Positions 51,001-60,433 of a DNA stretch of 64,000 nt are shown here, piece after piece. Within the stretch, counting starts at the first letter, position 1. Each line of letters starts with the position of its first letter. The stretch comes from JAMLJG01 sp035327585 (GTDB lineage: Bacteria; Verrucomicrobiota; Kiritimatiellia; CAIVKH01): contig DAOLDD010000016.1 in the NCBI GenBank assembly GCA_035327585.1, positions 7,514 to 71,513 of the forward strand, given 5' to 3'. Both the position numbers and the translations under genes were made by a program. The notes under the pieces are model-generated. The model was not told the DNA's origin. It did no database searches and saw only the letters and a list, made by a program, of their open reading frames with translations.

Positions 51001-54000
51001 CATCAGGTTGTAGAACTCGGAGCGCGAGACCCAGTTAAAGTACGGGTGCCGCAGCAGTTCGTACTGCTTGCGCAGCGCGGTGAGGTAGTGGCCCCACGCG
51101 TCGCCGTGGCCCTGCGGATAGAGGATCATGCCGTCGTCCTCATCGATGAAGCCGTCGGTGTTGATGTCCGTGATGCCGTAGTTCAGCGCGTAGGCGACCT
51201 CGCCCTCGCCCTTCGTGAAGTTCCAGAAGAGGCGGTTGTAGACCGGGCGCGCGAAGAAGTCGTCCACGCCGCGCAACAGCGACAGCTCTTCCTCGATCAG
51301 CGAGGACATCTGGTTCTGGAAGCTGAACACGACCGGCGCGAGCGCGCCGAACTCGATCGAGCTGCTGCCGATCCCGATCATCGGATCCTTCGCGTCCGTG
51401 TACGCCTCGTTGGCGAGCAGCGCGTAGAAGTCCGAAATCCGCGTGGACGCCAGTTGCAGCGCGTTCGCGATCGCCGGCGTCGAGACCGGCGTCGACAGGT
51501 TGATGCTCAGGTCCGCGCCGCGCTTGAGGATCGTCTCGTAGAGCTCGATAAGCCCGACGTTCTCAATCACGTTCTTGTCCGGGTTCAACGCGACCGGGCC
51601 CTCGAAACGCGGCCCGAGCTGCTGCAGCATCGACGACATCGTCGCGGGGCTGTCACCCTCGAAGTCGCGGATGCGCGCCTCGTAGGGATTCACCGCGTCG
51701 AGCACGCGCTTGATCCAGCCCATCGACAGTTGCGCGCGGTAGTCCGGCAGGCCGTCGAGATCGAAGTCATTGAACGGATCGTTGTTGCCCGCGCCGGCCC
51801 ACTCGAAGTTGACCTGGTCATCGCCGTTCTGCTGCGGGCGGTACCAGTCCGTGTCCTGCGTGGTGTCGTTCTTGTGGCGGTAGCGCACGAACCACCACGA
51901 ATCCGCGATGAGGGTCTCGGGCGTATTCGGGTTGCCTTTCAACAGGACCTCGGCGAAGCCGCGGCCCTGGTTCCCGCTCATGTCGGGGAACAACAGCCAC
52001 GGCCCGGCGGAATTGCGGTCCGCGATGAACGGCGGCGGCACGTTCAGCGAGCCGTCGTCCGGTCGGTACCACCATTCGAACACGAGGTCCCCTGAATTCG
52101 CGCCAAAATCGCCCATGTGGCGCAGGACCACGTTCTCGTCGAACACGTTGTCGGACAGGATCGTCTTGATCGCGCCGCGATACCGTTCGTTGCGGTCAAC
52201 CTTGATCACGTGCAGCGTGACCGGCGAACCGCCCATGCTCGGGTCGTTATTCTCGGCGACCGTCACCCAGCTCACATCGGGATAGGGAACCGCCGGGCTG
52301 CCCGGGATCACGCCAAACGGATCAAGGAAGCCGGCGTTCGGAATCAGCGCGAGACCGGGGCCGAACTGGCGCGCGGCCTCCGGCACCTTGGGATCGGTCA
52401 ACGGCACGAGCACCGTCGAGCCGGGTTCGATTGGCGTCGTCCGCGGCAGCCCGGTCACCGGGTCGCGCTGCACCTTCTGCTGGAGGCCGACGAGATACTG
52501 GCCGGTGATCAACTGGCCGTTCGAGCGCTGGAGTTCTTCCGGATTCCGGGTCTTCTCGTAGAGCAGAAGCACGGCTTCGCGCCACGCCGTTTCACTGTCT
52601 TCCGCCAGCGCGAACAGCGCCTCGACGTCGCTCTCCGTCATGATGTTCGGTTCGAGCACATAGACGGCCGGCGGCGGCGCGGTCAGCGTGGAGTCGCTGA
52701 TGCGCTTGTCGTTGAGCATGCCCTCGATTTCGAGGCGGCCGCTGACGGTGAGGCCGCTCACGGGGTCGATGCTCTGCGCGAGCGGATCGTAGCGGAACCG
52801 CTTCTGCAAGGAGGCGGGCAGGTCGTTGAAGACATATTTGCCGCCGCTCACGCGCGTGCGGCCCGACGCGGGCAGCAGCGGGGTCGGGAAGCTGCCGATC
52901 GGCAACACCTGCGACCGCACGTCCAGCACCTGGCCCATGCGAACGGTCCAACTGTTGGTGAGCAGCGAGGTCTGGCCCTGCGGGTTCAATGCGTCGAACA
53001 CGACCTCGCCCACCGCGAACGCCAGCACGCCCGGCAGCCCCGGCGTCGGCACGGTCTGCACGTTCCCGTTGTTGTCCAGGACCAGTGTGTTCGGGTTGTC
53101 GCCGCGGTACTCGCCGCCCGCGAACGTCAGCGTCTCGCCCGCCTTCAACACCGGCGCGACCTTCGGCCAGTCGCTCTTATAGAGGATCTTGTTCGGTTTC
53201 GCGTTGTTTTCGACGGATTCCACCACGAGGCTGTTCAGCCCCAGGTTCTTCAGCGGGCCAACATTCGAGGGCATGAACGAAACGCTGTCGCCCGTGTTCG
53301 GGAACACCGCGCGCTTCTGCCCGGTCGCCTCGTCGTAGCGCACGCGGCCCGGGGTGTTGGGCGGCCACCAGAAACTCGGCGACATCGGGTAGTAGATCGA
53401 GAAGGTAAACCACGCGTTCGAGCCGCCGGACACCGCCCAGCTCGACCCCTTGTGGTCCTCCCAGTAGGTGGACTGGCCCTTGATGTTCACACCAAAGGTC
53501 TCGGGCGACGGCGACGCGCCGATCACCACGCCGAGCGGATAGAACGGAATGACCGGCTCGCCCGCTTCCATCAGCACGTGCGGCTCCTGCACCAGCGTCA
53601 GCGGGGACGCGGCGATCGACGTCTGGTTCGAGCCGAGCGCGACCAGCGTTTGGTTCACGAACCGGTAGTTCGGGATGTTCTGGTCCTCTTTCTCCACCTT
53701 GTAGACCCGCATGCGGAACTCGCCGACCGCCGTGTCGAAGTACTGCACGAGCACGAACGGGTGCGACGTATAATCCGCGGGCTGGCCGGCCTCCGAACTC
53801 GATGACGAGCTGTAGCGGTTGAGGTCGTTGTGGCGCAGCGCATAGGCCGCCGGCGGACGCGGCGAAACCTGCGCGAACCGCAGCGAGGGCGCCATCAGCC
53901 CGTGTTCTTCATTCGGGTTGTAGCCGGGCTGTGACGGATCGTTCTGCACATACACCGCGGGCTGCTGGATGCGGGTCGGGTTGTACGTCGTCGCGCGTGG

Positions 54001-57000
54001 AATGATGTTCGTAACCAGGCCGCCCAGCCCGTCCGGCGTCACATTGGTCACCGCGGGGGCCACGAGCTGGTCCTGGCCCGCCGCGCTCAGGCTCTCGCTG
54101 CCGAACCGGCTCGCGATCACGATGCGGCTCAGCCCCTCGGCCTCCGTCGTCGGCCAGCGCGGGAGATAGGTGCGCGCGGCGTACGGCCAGAGGATCTCAT
54201 CCGTCAGCGCCGGGTCGTAGTACCAGACGACGACGATCCGCTGCTCGGCGGCCGCGCCGGGATGCAGGTTAACGGGGATCACCGGGCCGGGCAGCGCATC
54301 GCGGTTCACCACGATCTTGTCGCCCGACGTCGAGCGCAGGATGCCCATGTCGTAGACGGAGCGGGAGACGATGCCGTCCAGCAGCGCCGGGTGGTACACG
54401 TTCGGGTTGTACCGCGCGTTTTCAAACTTGATGAAACCAGTGCCGAGCTTGGCGAGGTCGAGCGACGCATCGCTGATCGCGCGGCCAATCACCGCTGTCG
54501 CCGGCGCGGGCATCGCATCGTTCCATGCGCGCGTCTGCACCATGCGCACGCGCAGGTATTCCTGCGGGTCGCCGCGGCCGATCCGCTTGATTTCGCCGAA
54601 AACGAGCACGCTCCGGCCCGGCTGGTCCGCCGTGAACAGGCTGCCGCCACTGATCGCCGCGTCGTTCTCCGTGTACTTCATTTCCTTAAAGAAGAACGTG
54701 CCGTTCGGGTCCGGCGTGAGTTGCACCGGGGGCGTGCCCGCGATGTGCGGATAGTGCGGCTGATCCGGCGGAATCGCGTCGACCAGCACCTGGATGGACG
54801 TTCCGTTGTCGCCGGTCCACTTCGCGCGGAACTGGCCGGGCACCACGGGATAGAGTTTCAAGGCGTTCGGGTCCCAGACGGCCATGTCCGCCTCGGCGAC
54901 GTTCTGGTTCGCGCCCGCGACGCTCAGTTGCTTGATCTGGTCCGGCGGACGTAGAATCAACGCCGCGAGCGTCGGCGTAGCCGCGAGCAGCGCCTCGTTC
55001 GTCTGGAACATGTACTGGCCGATGCGCACCGTATCCAGGTAGATCTGATCGCCGTACGACCACAGCACGCGGGCGGGGCGCCGCAGGTTCGGAATCGTCA
55101 GGCCGCGATATTTCCGGCCATTCACGTCGGTGAAACTTTCCGTCCACAGCGCGACCGGGTTGCCCGCCTCCACGAGCGGCCCGCCAGTGAGCAGGCTGCC
55201 GTCATGGCTGTTGATGTCGCCGCTGGCGCTGAAGTAGAAACCGTCGCCGCTGATCCAGCCGCTCAACGCGAGCGTCGTGGGATCCGGCTCGACGTTCGCC
55301 GCCGCCGCGACACGGACGCTGGTATTCGGATTGAACCAATACACGCCCTCCAGGCTGCCGATTTCCTGGAGCGCCCCGCTGCCCTGCGCGAGTTGGTACA
55401 CCCGCGGCAGTGAAGCGCGGGACGTGTCGTCCATGTTCACGCGGACGCCGTATTGGATCTGCCAGATGTACTGGATGCTGCCCCAGCCGTTCATCACGAA
55501 GGAGTCCACCTGCTGGCGCGGCGGCGGGGACTGGCCGACGATGAACTGGTTGGTGTGGACATCGAATTGCACGAACACGCTGCGCGCGCTGCCCTGGGCG
55601 CGGTAACCCATCGGCACGTAGCGGATGTCGAGGCCCGGCCGGCTGAAATCCAGCACCTGGCCGTCGATCTGCGCGATGATCTCCTGCCCCTTCTGGATCC
55701 ACTGGATCTGCGTCGCCTCGGGGGTCGGGTTGCCCGACGCCGCCGAATTGAGCGGGCCCGCCCACGGATTGTTCTGGGCGTCGCGCTCCGGGCTCTCCGT
55801 CGCGCTGAAATCGTGCGTCACCAACAGCGCATAATCCTGGCGCCAGCGGATCTTGATTTCCGTGTTGCCGTTCAGGTCGAACGCGTATTCCGTCGGATCG
55901 CCCGTCTGCGGCGTGTTGTTCACCGACAACCCGGTCGCCACGAAACGCTGGCGCGGCGGGTTCGGCATGTTCACGCCCGAATCCGCCGGGATGCTCGACG
56001 CGTCATACAGGAAGTTGCCCGCCGAGTCCTGATACACCTCGCCCGCCGCGGAGATTTCGACCCGCATGCCATCCGTCAGATGCGAAATCAACACATTGCC
56101 CGCCGGCTGGATCTTCTCCTCGATGAGTCCGCCCTGGCTGTTCCGCACCCGAACCGTGAAGTTCGAGACGAAGAGCCCGCCCAGCTCCTCCGATTTCACC
56201 GTCAGCGTGCGCGGCCGTTTTTCAGAGAGGAAAACGTATTCCACGCCCTTCTCGTTGGACGCCGTGTCCGCCAGCGTCAACTCGCCGCGCCCGCCATTCG
56301 CGCCAAACACGGTCAGCTTGGCGTTCATGCGCGACGGGCCGTTGTTCCAAAGAATTTTCGCCGCGTTCGCATTCGTCGGCGGCGTCGTGAACGCCCCCTT
56401 GAAGGCGAAGGCCGAACCGCGGTCAAGGCCCGCGATGTCGAGAATGCGGATCGTGGTGGACTGGTCGGACGACGAGGAGGGATCCGACACGTTCAACGGC
56501 TCGCCGCCCGGCGTGACGATCCGGAAATGGTTCGCCGGCATCGGGCGCTGCAACAAACCGCCCGGCCGCTGCCAGCCCACGGCCAGGTTGTCCAGTCCCC
56601 CGCCCTCCTTCATCAACGCGGCGACGTAGTAGTACTGACCCGCCGTAAGAAACCGCGTGCCGGACTGCGCACCGAATTTGTCCCACTGGCGCGGCGACGT
56701 CCATCCCGGCACGGACGCCACCAGCGAGGCGTTGGCCGGATTCGTGTCCGTGCTGATATACAACGCGCTGTTGTCGTCGCCCGCGATCCAGAAGGTATAG
56801 GTGCCGGTCTCCGGCGCCAGCAGATAGCCGTGCATGCGCTGGCCGTAATTGTCGGCGACGTCGGTCGGCGCTTCGAAGTTGCCGGTGACCAGGTTGCGGG
56901 AATTCGGGGAGTTTGGATACTGCGCCCACGACGTCAGGTTCGCGAGGCTGGTGCCCGCTACGCCGGTCCAGACCTCGCGCACGAGGCCGACCTCGCCGGA

Positions 57001-57294
57001 CAGATACAGCGGCTCCAGCACGCGCGCGGACCGCGTGAGGGACCCGGCGTACAACAGCGCGAATTCATGGTCCGAGCCATCCATCTCCAGCAACATGCCG
57101 GTGATCGGCTCGCGCGAATCGTTCTGCAGCGTGAAGTCGAAGGAATTCGCGCCCCACGGCGTGATTTTGGCCGTGAACGCCATGTCGTTCTGCTGCGCCT
57201 GCGCCAGCAAGCCGAGCGGCAGCGCCGTCAGCACGAAGGCCAGCAATGCGACCGGCAACCGGCCGCTCATCCAACGCGATTTGATTCTGTTCAT
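48094..57294 (-). CDS. Giant secreted PA14-domain protein (3066 aa), otherwise unknown
   Basis: The signal peptide ends near residue 35 (VALLAFVLTALPLGLLAQA). Residues about 100-260 form a PA14 carbohydrate-binding-like domain (NYGQRMHGYLLAPETGTYTFWIAGDDNSALYIS). Residues 300-2000 are beta-rich with no named domain that I recognise. Near 2045 and 2150 are Ca-loop-like motifs (DINTDGFIDEDDGM; DVNKDRAWGVQDW). About 2250-2800 is strikingly helical and Ala-rich, with a hydrophobic stretch (LTEVAVVGGISVAQAVSRGL) between long charged helices. The final 250 residues are again beta-rich. The sequence is longer than typical surface proteins, with no frame break. The ATG is 10 bp after the upstream stop. 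Function unknown. Confidence 0.85.
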   Translation of the reverse strand: MNRIKSRWMSGRLPVALLAFVLTALPLGLLAQAQQNDMAFTAKITPWGANSFDFTLQNDSREPITGMLLEMDGSDHEFALLYAGSLTRSARVLEPLYLSGEVGLVREVWTGVAGTSLANLTSWAQYPNSPNSRNLVTGNFEAPTDVADNYGQRMHGYLLAPETGTYTFWIAGDDNSALYISTDTNPANASLVASVPGWTSPRQWDKFGAQSGTRFLTAGQYYYVAALMKEGGGLDNLAVGWQRPGGLLQRPMPANHFRIVTPGGEPLNVSDPSSSSDQSTTIRILDIAGLDRGSAFAFKGAFTTPPTNANAAKILWNNGPSRMNAKLTVFGANGGRGELTLADTASNEKGVEYVFLSEKRPRTLTVKSEELGGLFVSNFTVRVRNSQGGLIEEKIQPAGNVLISHLTDGMRVEISAAGEVYQDSAGNFLYDASSIPADSGVNMPNPPRQRFVATGLSVNNTPQTGDPTEYAFDLNGNTEIKIRWRQDYALLVTHDFSATESPERDAQNNPWAGPLNSAASGNPTPEATQIQWIQKGQEIIAQIDGQVLDFSRPGLDIRYVPMGYRAQGSARSVFVQFDVHTNQFIVGQSPPPRQQVDSFVMNGWGSIQYIWQIQYGVRVNMDDTSRASLPRVYQLAQGSGALQEIGSLEGVYWFNPNTSVRVAAAANVEPDPTTLALSGWISGDGFYFSASGDINSHDGSLLTGGPLVEAGNPVALWTESFTDVNGRKYRGLTIPNLRRPARVLWSYGDQIYLDTVRIGQYMFQTNEALLAATPTLAALILRPPDQIKQLSVAGANQNVAEADMAVWDPNALKLYPVVPGQFRAKWTGDNGTSIQVLVDAIPPDQPHYPHIAGTPPVQLTPDPNGTFFFKEMKYTENDAAISGGSLFTADQPGRSVLVFGEIKRIGRGDPQEYLRVRMVQTRAWNDAMPAPATAVIGRAISDASLDLAKLGTGFIKFENARYNPNVYHPALLDGIVSRSVYDMGILRSTSGDKIVVNRDALPGPVIPVNLHPGAAAEQRIVVVWYYDPALTDEILWPYAARTYLPRWPTTEAEGLSRIVIASRFGSESLSAAGQDQLVAPAVTNVTPDGLGGLVTNIIPRATTYNPTRIQQPAVYVQNDPSQPGYNPNEEHGLMAPSLRFAQVSPRPPAAYALRHNDLNRYSSSSSSEAGQPADYTSHPFVLVQYFDTAVGEFRMRVYKVEKEDQNIPNYRFVNQTLVALGSNQTSIAASPLTLVQEPHVLMEAGEPVIPFYPLGVVIGASPSPETFGVNIKGQSTYWEDHKGSSWAVSGGSNAWFTFSIYYPMSPSFWWPPNTPGRVRYDEATGQKRAVFPNTGDSVSFMPSNVGPLKNLGLNSLVVESVENNAKPNKILYKSDWPKVAPVLKAGETLTFAGGEYRGDNPNTLVLDNNGNVQTVPTPGLPGVLAFAVGEVVFDALNPQGQTSLLTNSWTVRMGQVLDVRSQVLPIGSFPTPLLPASGRTRVSGGKYVFNDLPASLQKRFRYDPLAQSIDPVSGLTVSGRLEIEGMLNDKRISDSTLTAPPPAVYVLEPNIMTESDVEALFALAEDSETAWREAVLLLYEKTRNPEELQRSNGQLITGQYLVGLQQKVQRDPVTGLPRTTPIEPGSTVLVPLTDPKVPEAARQFGPGLALIPNAGFLDPFGVIPGSPAVPYPDVSWVTVAENNDPSMGGSPVTLHVIKVDRNERYRGAIKTILSDNVFDENVVLRHMGDFGANSGDLVFEWWYRPDDGSLNVPPPFIADRNSAGPWLLFPDMSGNQGRGFAEVLLKGNPNTPETLIADSWWFVRYRHKNDTTQDTDWYRPQQNGDDQVNFEWAGAGNNDPFNDFDLDGLPDYRAQLSMGWIKRVLDAVNPYEARIRDFEGDSPATMSSMLQQLGPRFEGPVALNPDKNVIENVGLIELYETILKRGADLSINLSTPVSTPAIANALQLASTRISDFYALLANEAYTDAKDPMIGIGSSSIEFGALAPVVFSFQNQMSSLIEEELSLLRGVDDFFARPVYNRLFWNFTKGEGEVAYALNYGITDINTDGFIDEDDGMILYPQGHGDAWGHYLTALRKQYELLRHPYFNWVSRSEFYNLMDIVIKVDFLDERKFAQIAASKARAGAEILSTTYRNHYVEDPAAQWQGYTDVNKDRAWGVQDWARRSAQGAYFDWVTANALLPSQHPNETLEGIQKVDRQENGDIKVVSANLNAIQQTLDDANRGMNPLRISSDAVPFDISPSMVDDLVFGRSYFEQIYDRAMIALNNARAVWDNANESQNRLRQIAMTEAEFRNDVFQEDLSYKNQLIEIFGRPYSGTVGPGKLFPAGYDGPDLALYMYVNTREISNKTVPGPTLSFASFNTNGVLTGGDLYTGYVNGSGGLSITTLGSDMRALYSPTFAPDTSVNTPVMARDGYYSVSYTDVSSPKVPLENFSQLMPVTAAGYTFQAPAAWDSRPAVGELQTIINEMIQQEAEVAIAIGAWDALTGEIIRNLRLANAQLQTTKEIKDRTDAFIRSKYVIGNLIKGINGVIEIIEDSKDVVTGSFEAAGKSFPKNLPTGGLAISPGDALAPAVGGLKLTEVAVVGGISVAQAVSRGLLLATEIAFDIAEAEVGIANENAERKQAQRELLKGIEDLMGDEPVLRIAIFKEIEALRALSDRYRTVVAQGARLIDERAAFNKRVAAMTQLNRYQDMAFRVHRNHALQTYNSMFDIAARYTYLAAKAYDYETNFDPSDAGSPSALFSDIVKARTIGYLPDGEPQIGEGGLAEVLARLRINHEALKGQLGFNNPQYETGKMSLRTEYFRILPSGETQPVGDSHFPGGGQDSDELWRQTLENARVENLWDIPEYRYLARPFASDIDANGNAAVEPGIVLRFGTTITAGQNAFGRPLSGGDHAYDPSVFATKIRSVGVWFSDYLSDDVLNDLPQAPRVYLFPVGSDVMSIPNASSPDKVRVWKVVDQQVPVPLPSVTANLDQSAYRPLLDSLNGRIGSPRRYPSFRAYHNAEAEVDYDELVFDSRLVGRSVWNTEWLLIIPGLTLNADPDEGLDRFIDQVTDIQLIFQTYGFPGY

Positions 57295-57304
57295 AGGGTG
57301 CGCC

Positions 57305-59119
57305 TCAAAGCGTGTTCAGGGTGTCGATGAAACTGATCCGGTTGAGCTCGAACCGGCCCTCGGTTCGCAGCCCGATCGGGGCGGTGTCCGGGTCCGGGCC
57401 AAGCGGCTTGTGCAGCCCGAAAATCTCTTCACGGAAGGTGCCCGTGATGCGGTCCACGCCGAGACCGGCCGCCTCCAGCGCGTCGCCCGACATCCCGTCA
57501 AAATCGAACCGCAGCAGGCGCTCGATGTTGTAGCCCGTCGTATGGTCGGGATGCCGGCGGTGACGGAACGGGTTGGTCGGATGGCTGGCGGGCAGGTAGA
57601 TGCGCCCCTCCAGGCCGGCCGGACCGAGGTCGGACGGCTGGGCGAGCGACGCGACCGGGCGCGGATCGCCGGAGCCCGCACCGAATTCGCCAGCCAGCGG
57701 CAACTCCGTCCGCAACACGCGCGCGGCCTCGTTGTACGCCCCCTGCAACGCCTTGACCGCGGCCAGTTTCGCGGCGGAATAAAGCGAAAGCGGCGTGTAG
57801 AGGGGATTCGTGTAGCGCTCCGAAATCGCGGCGTCAGCCGCGGCGAACGCGGCGGCGGCGGGCGCGGCGGCAAATGAACTGGAGTCCACGAACTGGTTGT
57901 AGTCCACCGTCGGCGTCAGCACCGGCAGCGGATAGCGGGCGACCATGTCGGCCAGCTCCGCGCGGCCCGCGACGATGCTGCTGGCGGCGATTTCCGCGGG
58001 CGTCAACGCGGCGTTCGCCAGCGCATCGGCCGCCATCGCGGCCAGCACGGCGTTGATCGCGTCGGTCGCGCGCGCGTCCTCATACATCATCACCCGCGCC
58101 TGCAATGCACCGGTCAGCGCGGCGACGGCCTCGGGCGTGGCGCGCATTTCCGCGTCGATCGTGGACTCGGTCGCGCCCGGCTGCGTCGCCGCGTCGCCCG
58201 CCGCCACCGCCGCGGCGTCGATCATGTCGCCGAAGCCGGACCCGCTGATGAACCGCTGGTACAGATTGTCGACATCGGCGTAGGAGGAGGCCGTGTGGTT
58301 GCCCGCCTTCGCGCGGTCCGCCGGCGCCGCCGCGTCGATCGCGTCCACCACCGCGTTCACCATGTCGAGCGCGCGCGTATCGCCATAAAACGACTGGGCC
58401 GCCAGGTTCTGCGCGTTCGTCGTCAGCATCGTCACCACCGGGTCCGCCGTATCGGCGATGATCAGGTTCAGCGCCGCCTGGTTGAAGAGGAGCAGGAACT
58501 GGTTGAACGCCTCCGCCACGTCCGCGTTTCCCGCGATCGCGTCGAGCGACGGCTGGATCTGCGCCACCGCGTTGTTCCGCGCCGTCACGCGCGCCCCCTG
58601 CGTGCTCACGTCGAGCGAGGCGTTGGTCGTGAACGCCACCGCCTGCTGCGCGGCGGATTCGACGATCGCGTCGAGCGCCTCCGTGGCCTTCGCATCGCCG
58701 AAATCAAATGCCGCGCTGGCGATCCGCACCGCCGGCTGCGGCGGGAACACCGAATAGATGCGCGGGTCGGTGACGAGCGAAAGGTCCTTTTCCTCCGCGA
58801 ATCCGACGGTGCCAGTCGACTGGCCGTGCACCCGGTTCAGGATCGCCACGTCCTTAAGAAGGAACGCCTGGCCGGCGCCGTTGACGTGGATCACAATCCG
58901 CAGGTCCGCCCGGTCGAACGTCGGCGTCGGCACTTCCGGATTCGGCGCAATCGGCACATTCTGCGCGTCAAGCGGAATGGAAACCTCGTTGACCGCCGCC
59001 AGCGAGGCGGAACCCACCCACAAACCGCGGTATGGACTGGCCTGGCCGGAGGCCGGGGTCGGCGCGGAAAAGGAAAACCCAGCGGCAGCCCCGAGAGCTA
59101 ACAGTAGTGTGGCACGCAT
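57305..59119 (-). CDS. Secreted protein of unknown function in the giant-protein operon (604 aa)
   Basis: A clear signal peptide (residues 1-24, MRATLLLALGAAAGFSFSA) opens a secreted protein. Residues 30-150 contain a beta-rich region (LWVGSASLAAVNEVSIPLDA; ADLRIVIHVNGAGQAFLLKD). Residues 190-470 are Ala-rich and probably helical or low-complexity (AAAPADRAKAGNHTASSYAD), and the tail is again beta-like (GYNIERLLRFDFDGMSGDAL). I recognise no domain. It precedes the 3066-residue gene by 10 bp and follows the 353-residue gene by 27 bp, so it belongs to the same transcript. A role in attachment or assembly of the giant proteins is an inference from position. Confidence 0.75.
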   Translation of the reverse strand: MRATLLLALGAAAGFSFSAPTPASGQASPYRGLWVGSASLAAVNEVSIPLDAQNVPIAPNPEVPTPTFDRADLRIVIHVNGAGQAFLLKDVAILNRVHGQSTGTVGFAEEKDLSLVTDPRIYSVFPPQPAVRIASAAFDFGDAKATEALDAIVESAAQQAVAFTTNASLDVSTQGARVTARNNAVAQIQPSLDAIAGNADVAEAFNQFLLLFNQAALNLIIADTADPVVTMLTTNAQNLAAQSFYGDTRALDMVNAVVDAIDAAAPADRAKAGNHTASSYADVDNLYQRFISGSGFGDMIDAAAVAAGDAATQPGATESTIDAEMRATPEAVAALTGALQARVMMYEDARATDAINAVLAAMAADALANAALTPAEIAASSIVAGRAELADMVARYPLPVLTPTVDYNQFVDSSSFAAAPAAAAFAAADAAISERYTNPLYTPLSLYSAAKLAAVKALQGAYNEAARVLRTELPLAGEFGAGSGDPRPVASLAQPSDLGPAGLEGRIYLPASHPTNPFRHRRHPDHTTGYNIERLLRFDFDGMSGDALEAAGLGVDRITGTFREEIFGLHKPLGPDPDTAPIGLRTEGRFELNRISFIDTLNTL

Positions 59120-59146
59120 ACGTTCGTTCCTTGTTGAAGCAGAGGC

Positions 59147-60208
59147 TTAAAGGTCGTCCCGCGAGGCGACGACCGGGATGTAGGTGATCGTTCCGAGGTC
59201 CGAGGCCACTTTGAGCACCGAATGACGCACGCCGGGCCCCGCATCCTGCACGCGCAACGCGAGCGGGAGCCGCATCGCCCGGCCCGCCGCCAGCGCCGGG
59301 AAGGACTGCGAAAAATGATCGGCGTCAAAATGCACGCTCAACGTGGTCAAGCCGCCCGCCGCCTCGTCCATCACCAGCACCGGCGTGCTCACCGGGATCG
59401 GGTTCGCCGGGTCGGTGAGATGCTCCACCCAGAAGGCCACGGGATGATCGGTGCGATTGCGGAAGACCACCTCGCCGCCGCCCTGCGAGGAGAGCATCAG
59501 GCCCTTTTGCGTACTTGCGGTCGCTTGCAAGGGGCCGGGATAGTCCGAGCGTCCCTCGCAGTAGATCCAAAACGCCTCGCCCGCCCGCATAACCTGCGCA
59601 CCCGGGTCCAACACCTGGCGCCACGTGCCGTCCACCAGCCGGTAGATCTTGTTGTGGTTGTGCGCGGCGGACCCGCGGAAGAACTGCTGGAACGTCGGCG
59701 CGCCCGGTGATGCAACGGTGAAACCGACAAAATTATAGGCATTCGGCGTCCAATTCGGGCGCTCCAGCGCGACCGTGCCCGTGATCTCCAGCGTCGCGTT
59801 CGTCGTCGCGTGGACCAAATAGGGCTTCGCGCCATACACCGCGCGCAGATTCGTGAGGAAGGCATCCGACCGGGACGGGGCATACCAGACCGACCAGCCG
59901 TAGGTGGACAACAAGCTCGCCGACGGATTGCGGACGAACTGCGCGCCGCGTTTCGGCGCCACGTACGACGCCACCACATCCACCGGCGCACCCGCGAACA
60001 ACGCCGCGGGATCAGTCACCTCCGGGTCCAATTCCAAGTAGATCGCGTTCCAGCCTGGCGTCAGCACGATTTGCTGCGTACGCAGCAACCCGGCCTCGGC
60101 AGACCACGCCCCGAGAAACAACAGGGCGAAAAGGGGAAGCATCCAGTTGAGCACGGGGCGACGGCATTTCGCCGTTCGGGCGCTCGATCGAAAATCATGC
60201 AATCGCAT
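59147..60208 (-). CDS. Secreted protein heading the giant-protein operon (353 aa)
   Basis: The ATG at 60208 is preferred because GGAGGG lies about 8 nt upstream; longer frames begin at 60214 and 60295. A signal peptide (about 10-40, LNWMLPLFALLFLGAWSAEA) is followed by a beta-rich mature chain with no family that I recognise: LRTQQIVLTPGWNAIYLELD near 43-62, STYGWSVWYAPSRSDAFLTN near 100-120, FNNF/VGFTVASPGAPTFQQFFRG near 162-185. No membrane anchor or lipobox is present. It is the first gene of the block, so its upstream gap (60209-60433, with an AT-rich stretch near 60330-60362) should contain the promoter for all six genes. Function unknown. Confidence 0.75.
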   Translation of the reverse strand: MRLHDFRSSARTAKCRRPVLNWMLPLFALLFLGAWSAEAGLLRTQQIVLTPGWNAIYLELDPEVTDPAALFAGAPVDVVASYVAPKRGAQFVRNPSASLLSTYGWSVWYAPSRSDAFLTNLRAVYGAKPYLVHATTNATLEITGTVALERPNWTPNAYNFVGFTVASPGAPTFQQFFRGSAAHNHNKIYRLVDGTWRQVLDPGAQVMRAGEAFWIYCEGRSDYPGPLQATASTQKGLMLSSQGGGEVVFRNRTDHPVAFWVEHLTDPANPIPVSTPVLVMDEAAGGLTTLSVHFDADHFSQSFPALAAGRAMRLPLALRVQDAGPGVRHSVLKVASDLGTITYIPVVASRDDL

Positions 60209-60433
60209 AGACATTCCCTCCATCTTTGGACCTCGTTCATCCAAAGGGCACGCGACAACAGCGCACGCCCAAGCTGCGTGCGCGGAACCAGTCACTCCTT
60301 TTGGGATTCTCGCGCATACGATTGAGAGAGAGCAAACCTTTACTTCATTAAATCAACATTAAGGCTTGAGCGCATAAGCCGCGCCTACAAATCCGCTTGC
60401 CTCCCAAAACGCGCCCGCCATAGTAGCGGCATT
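60209..60433. promoter_or_regulatory. Divergent gap holding the probable giant-operon promoter
   Basis: This 225-bp gap separates the giant-protein operon (minus) from the LysM gene (plus). 60330-60362 (CAAACCTTTACTTCATTAAA and following) is AT-rich in GC-rich surroundings, the best place for a promoter. I could not assign reliable -35/-10 boxes on either strand. Confidence 0.4.

Noticed and set aside
48118..52095. 1325-residue plus-strand frame opposite the 3066-residue gene
   Set aside because: Same reason: Arg/Val/Asp-rich shadow of a real minus-strand gene with signal peptide and PA14 domain.
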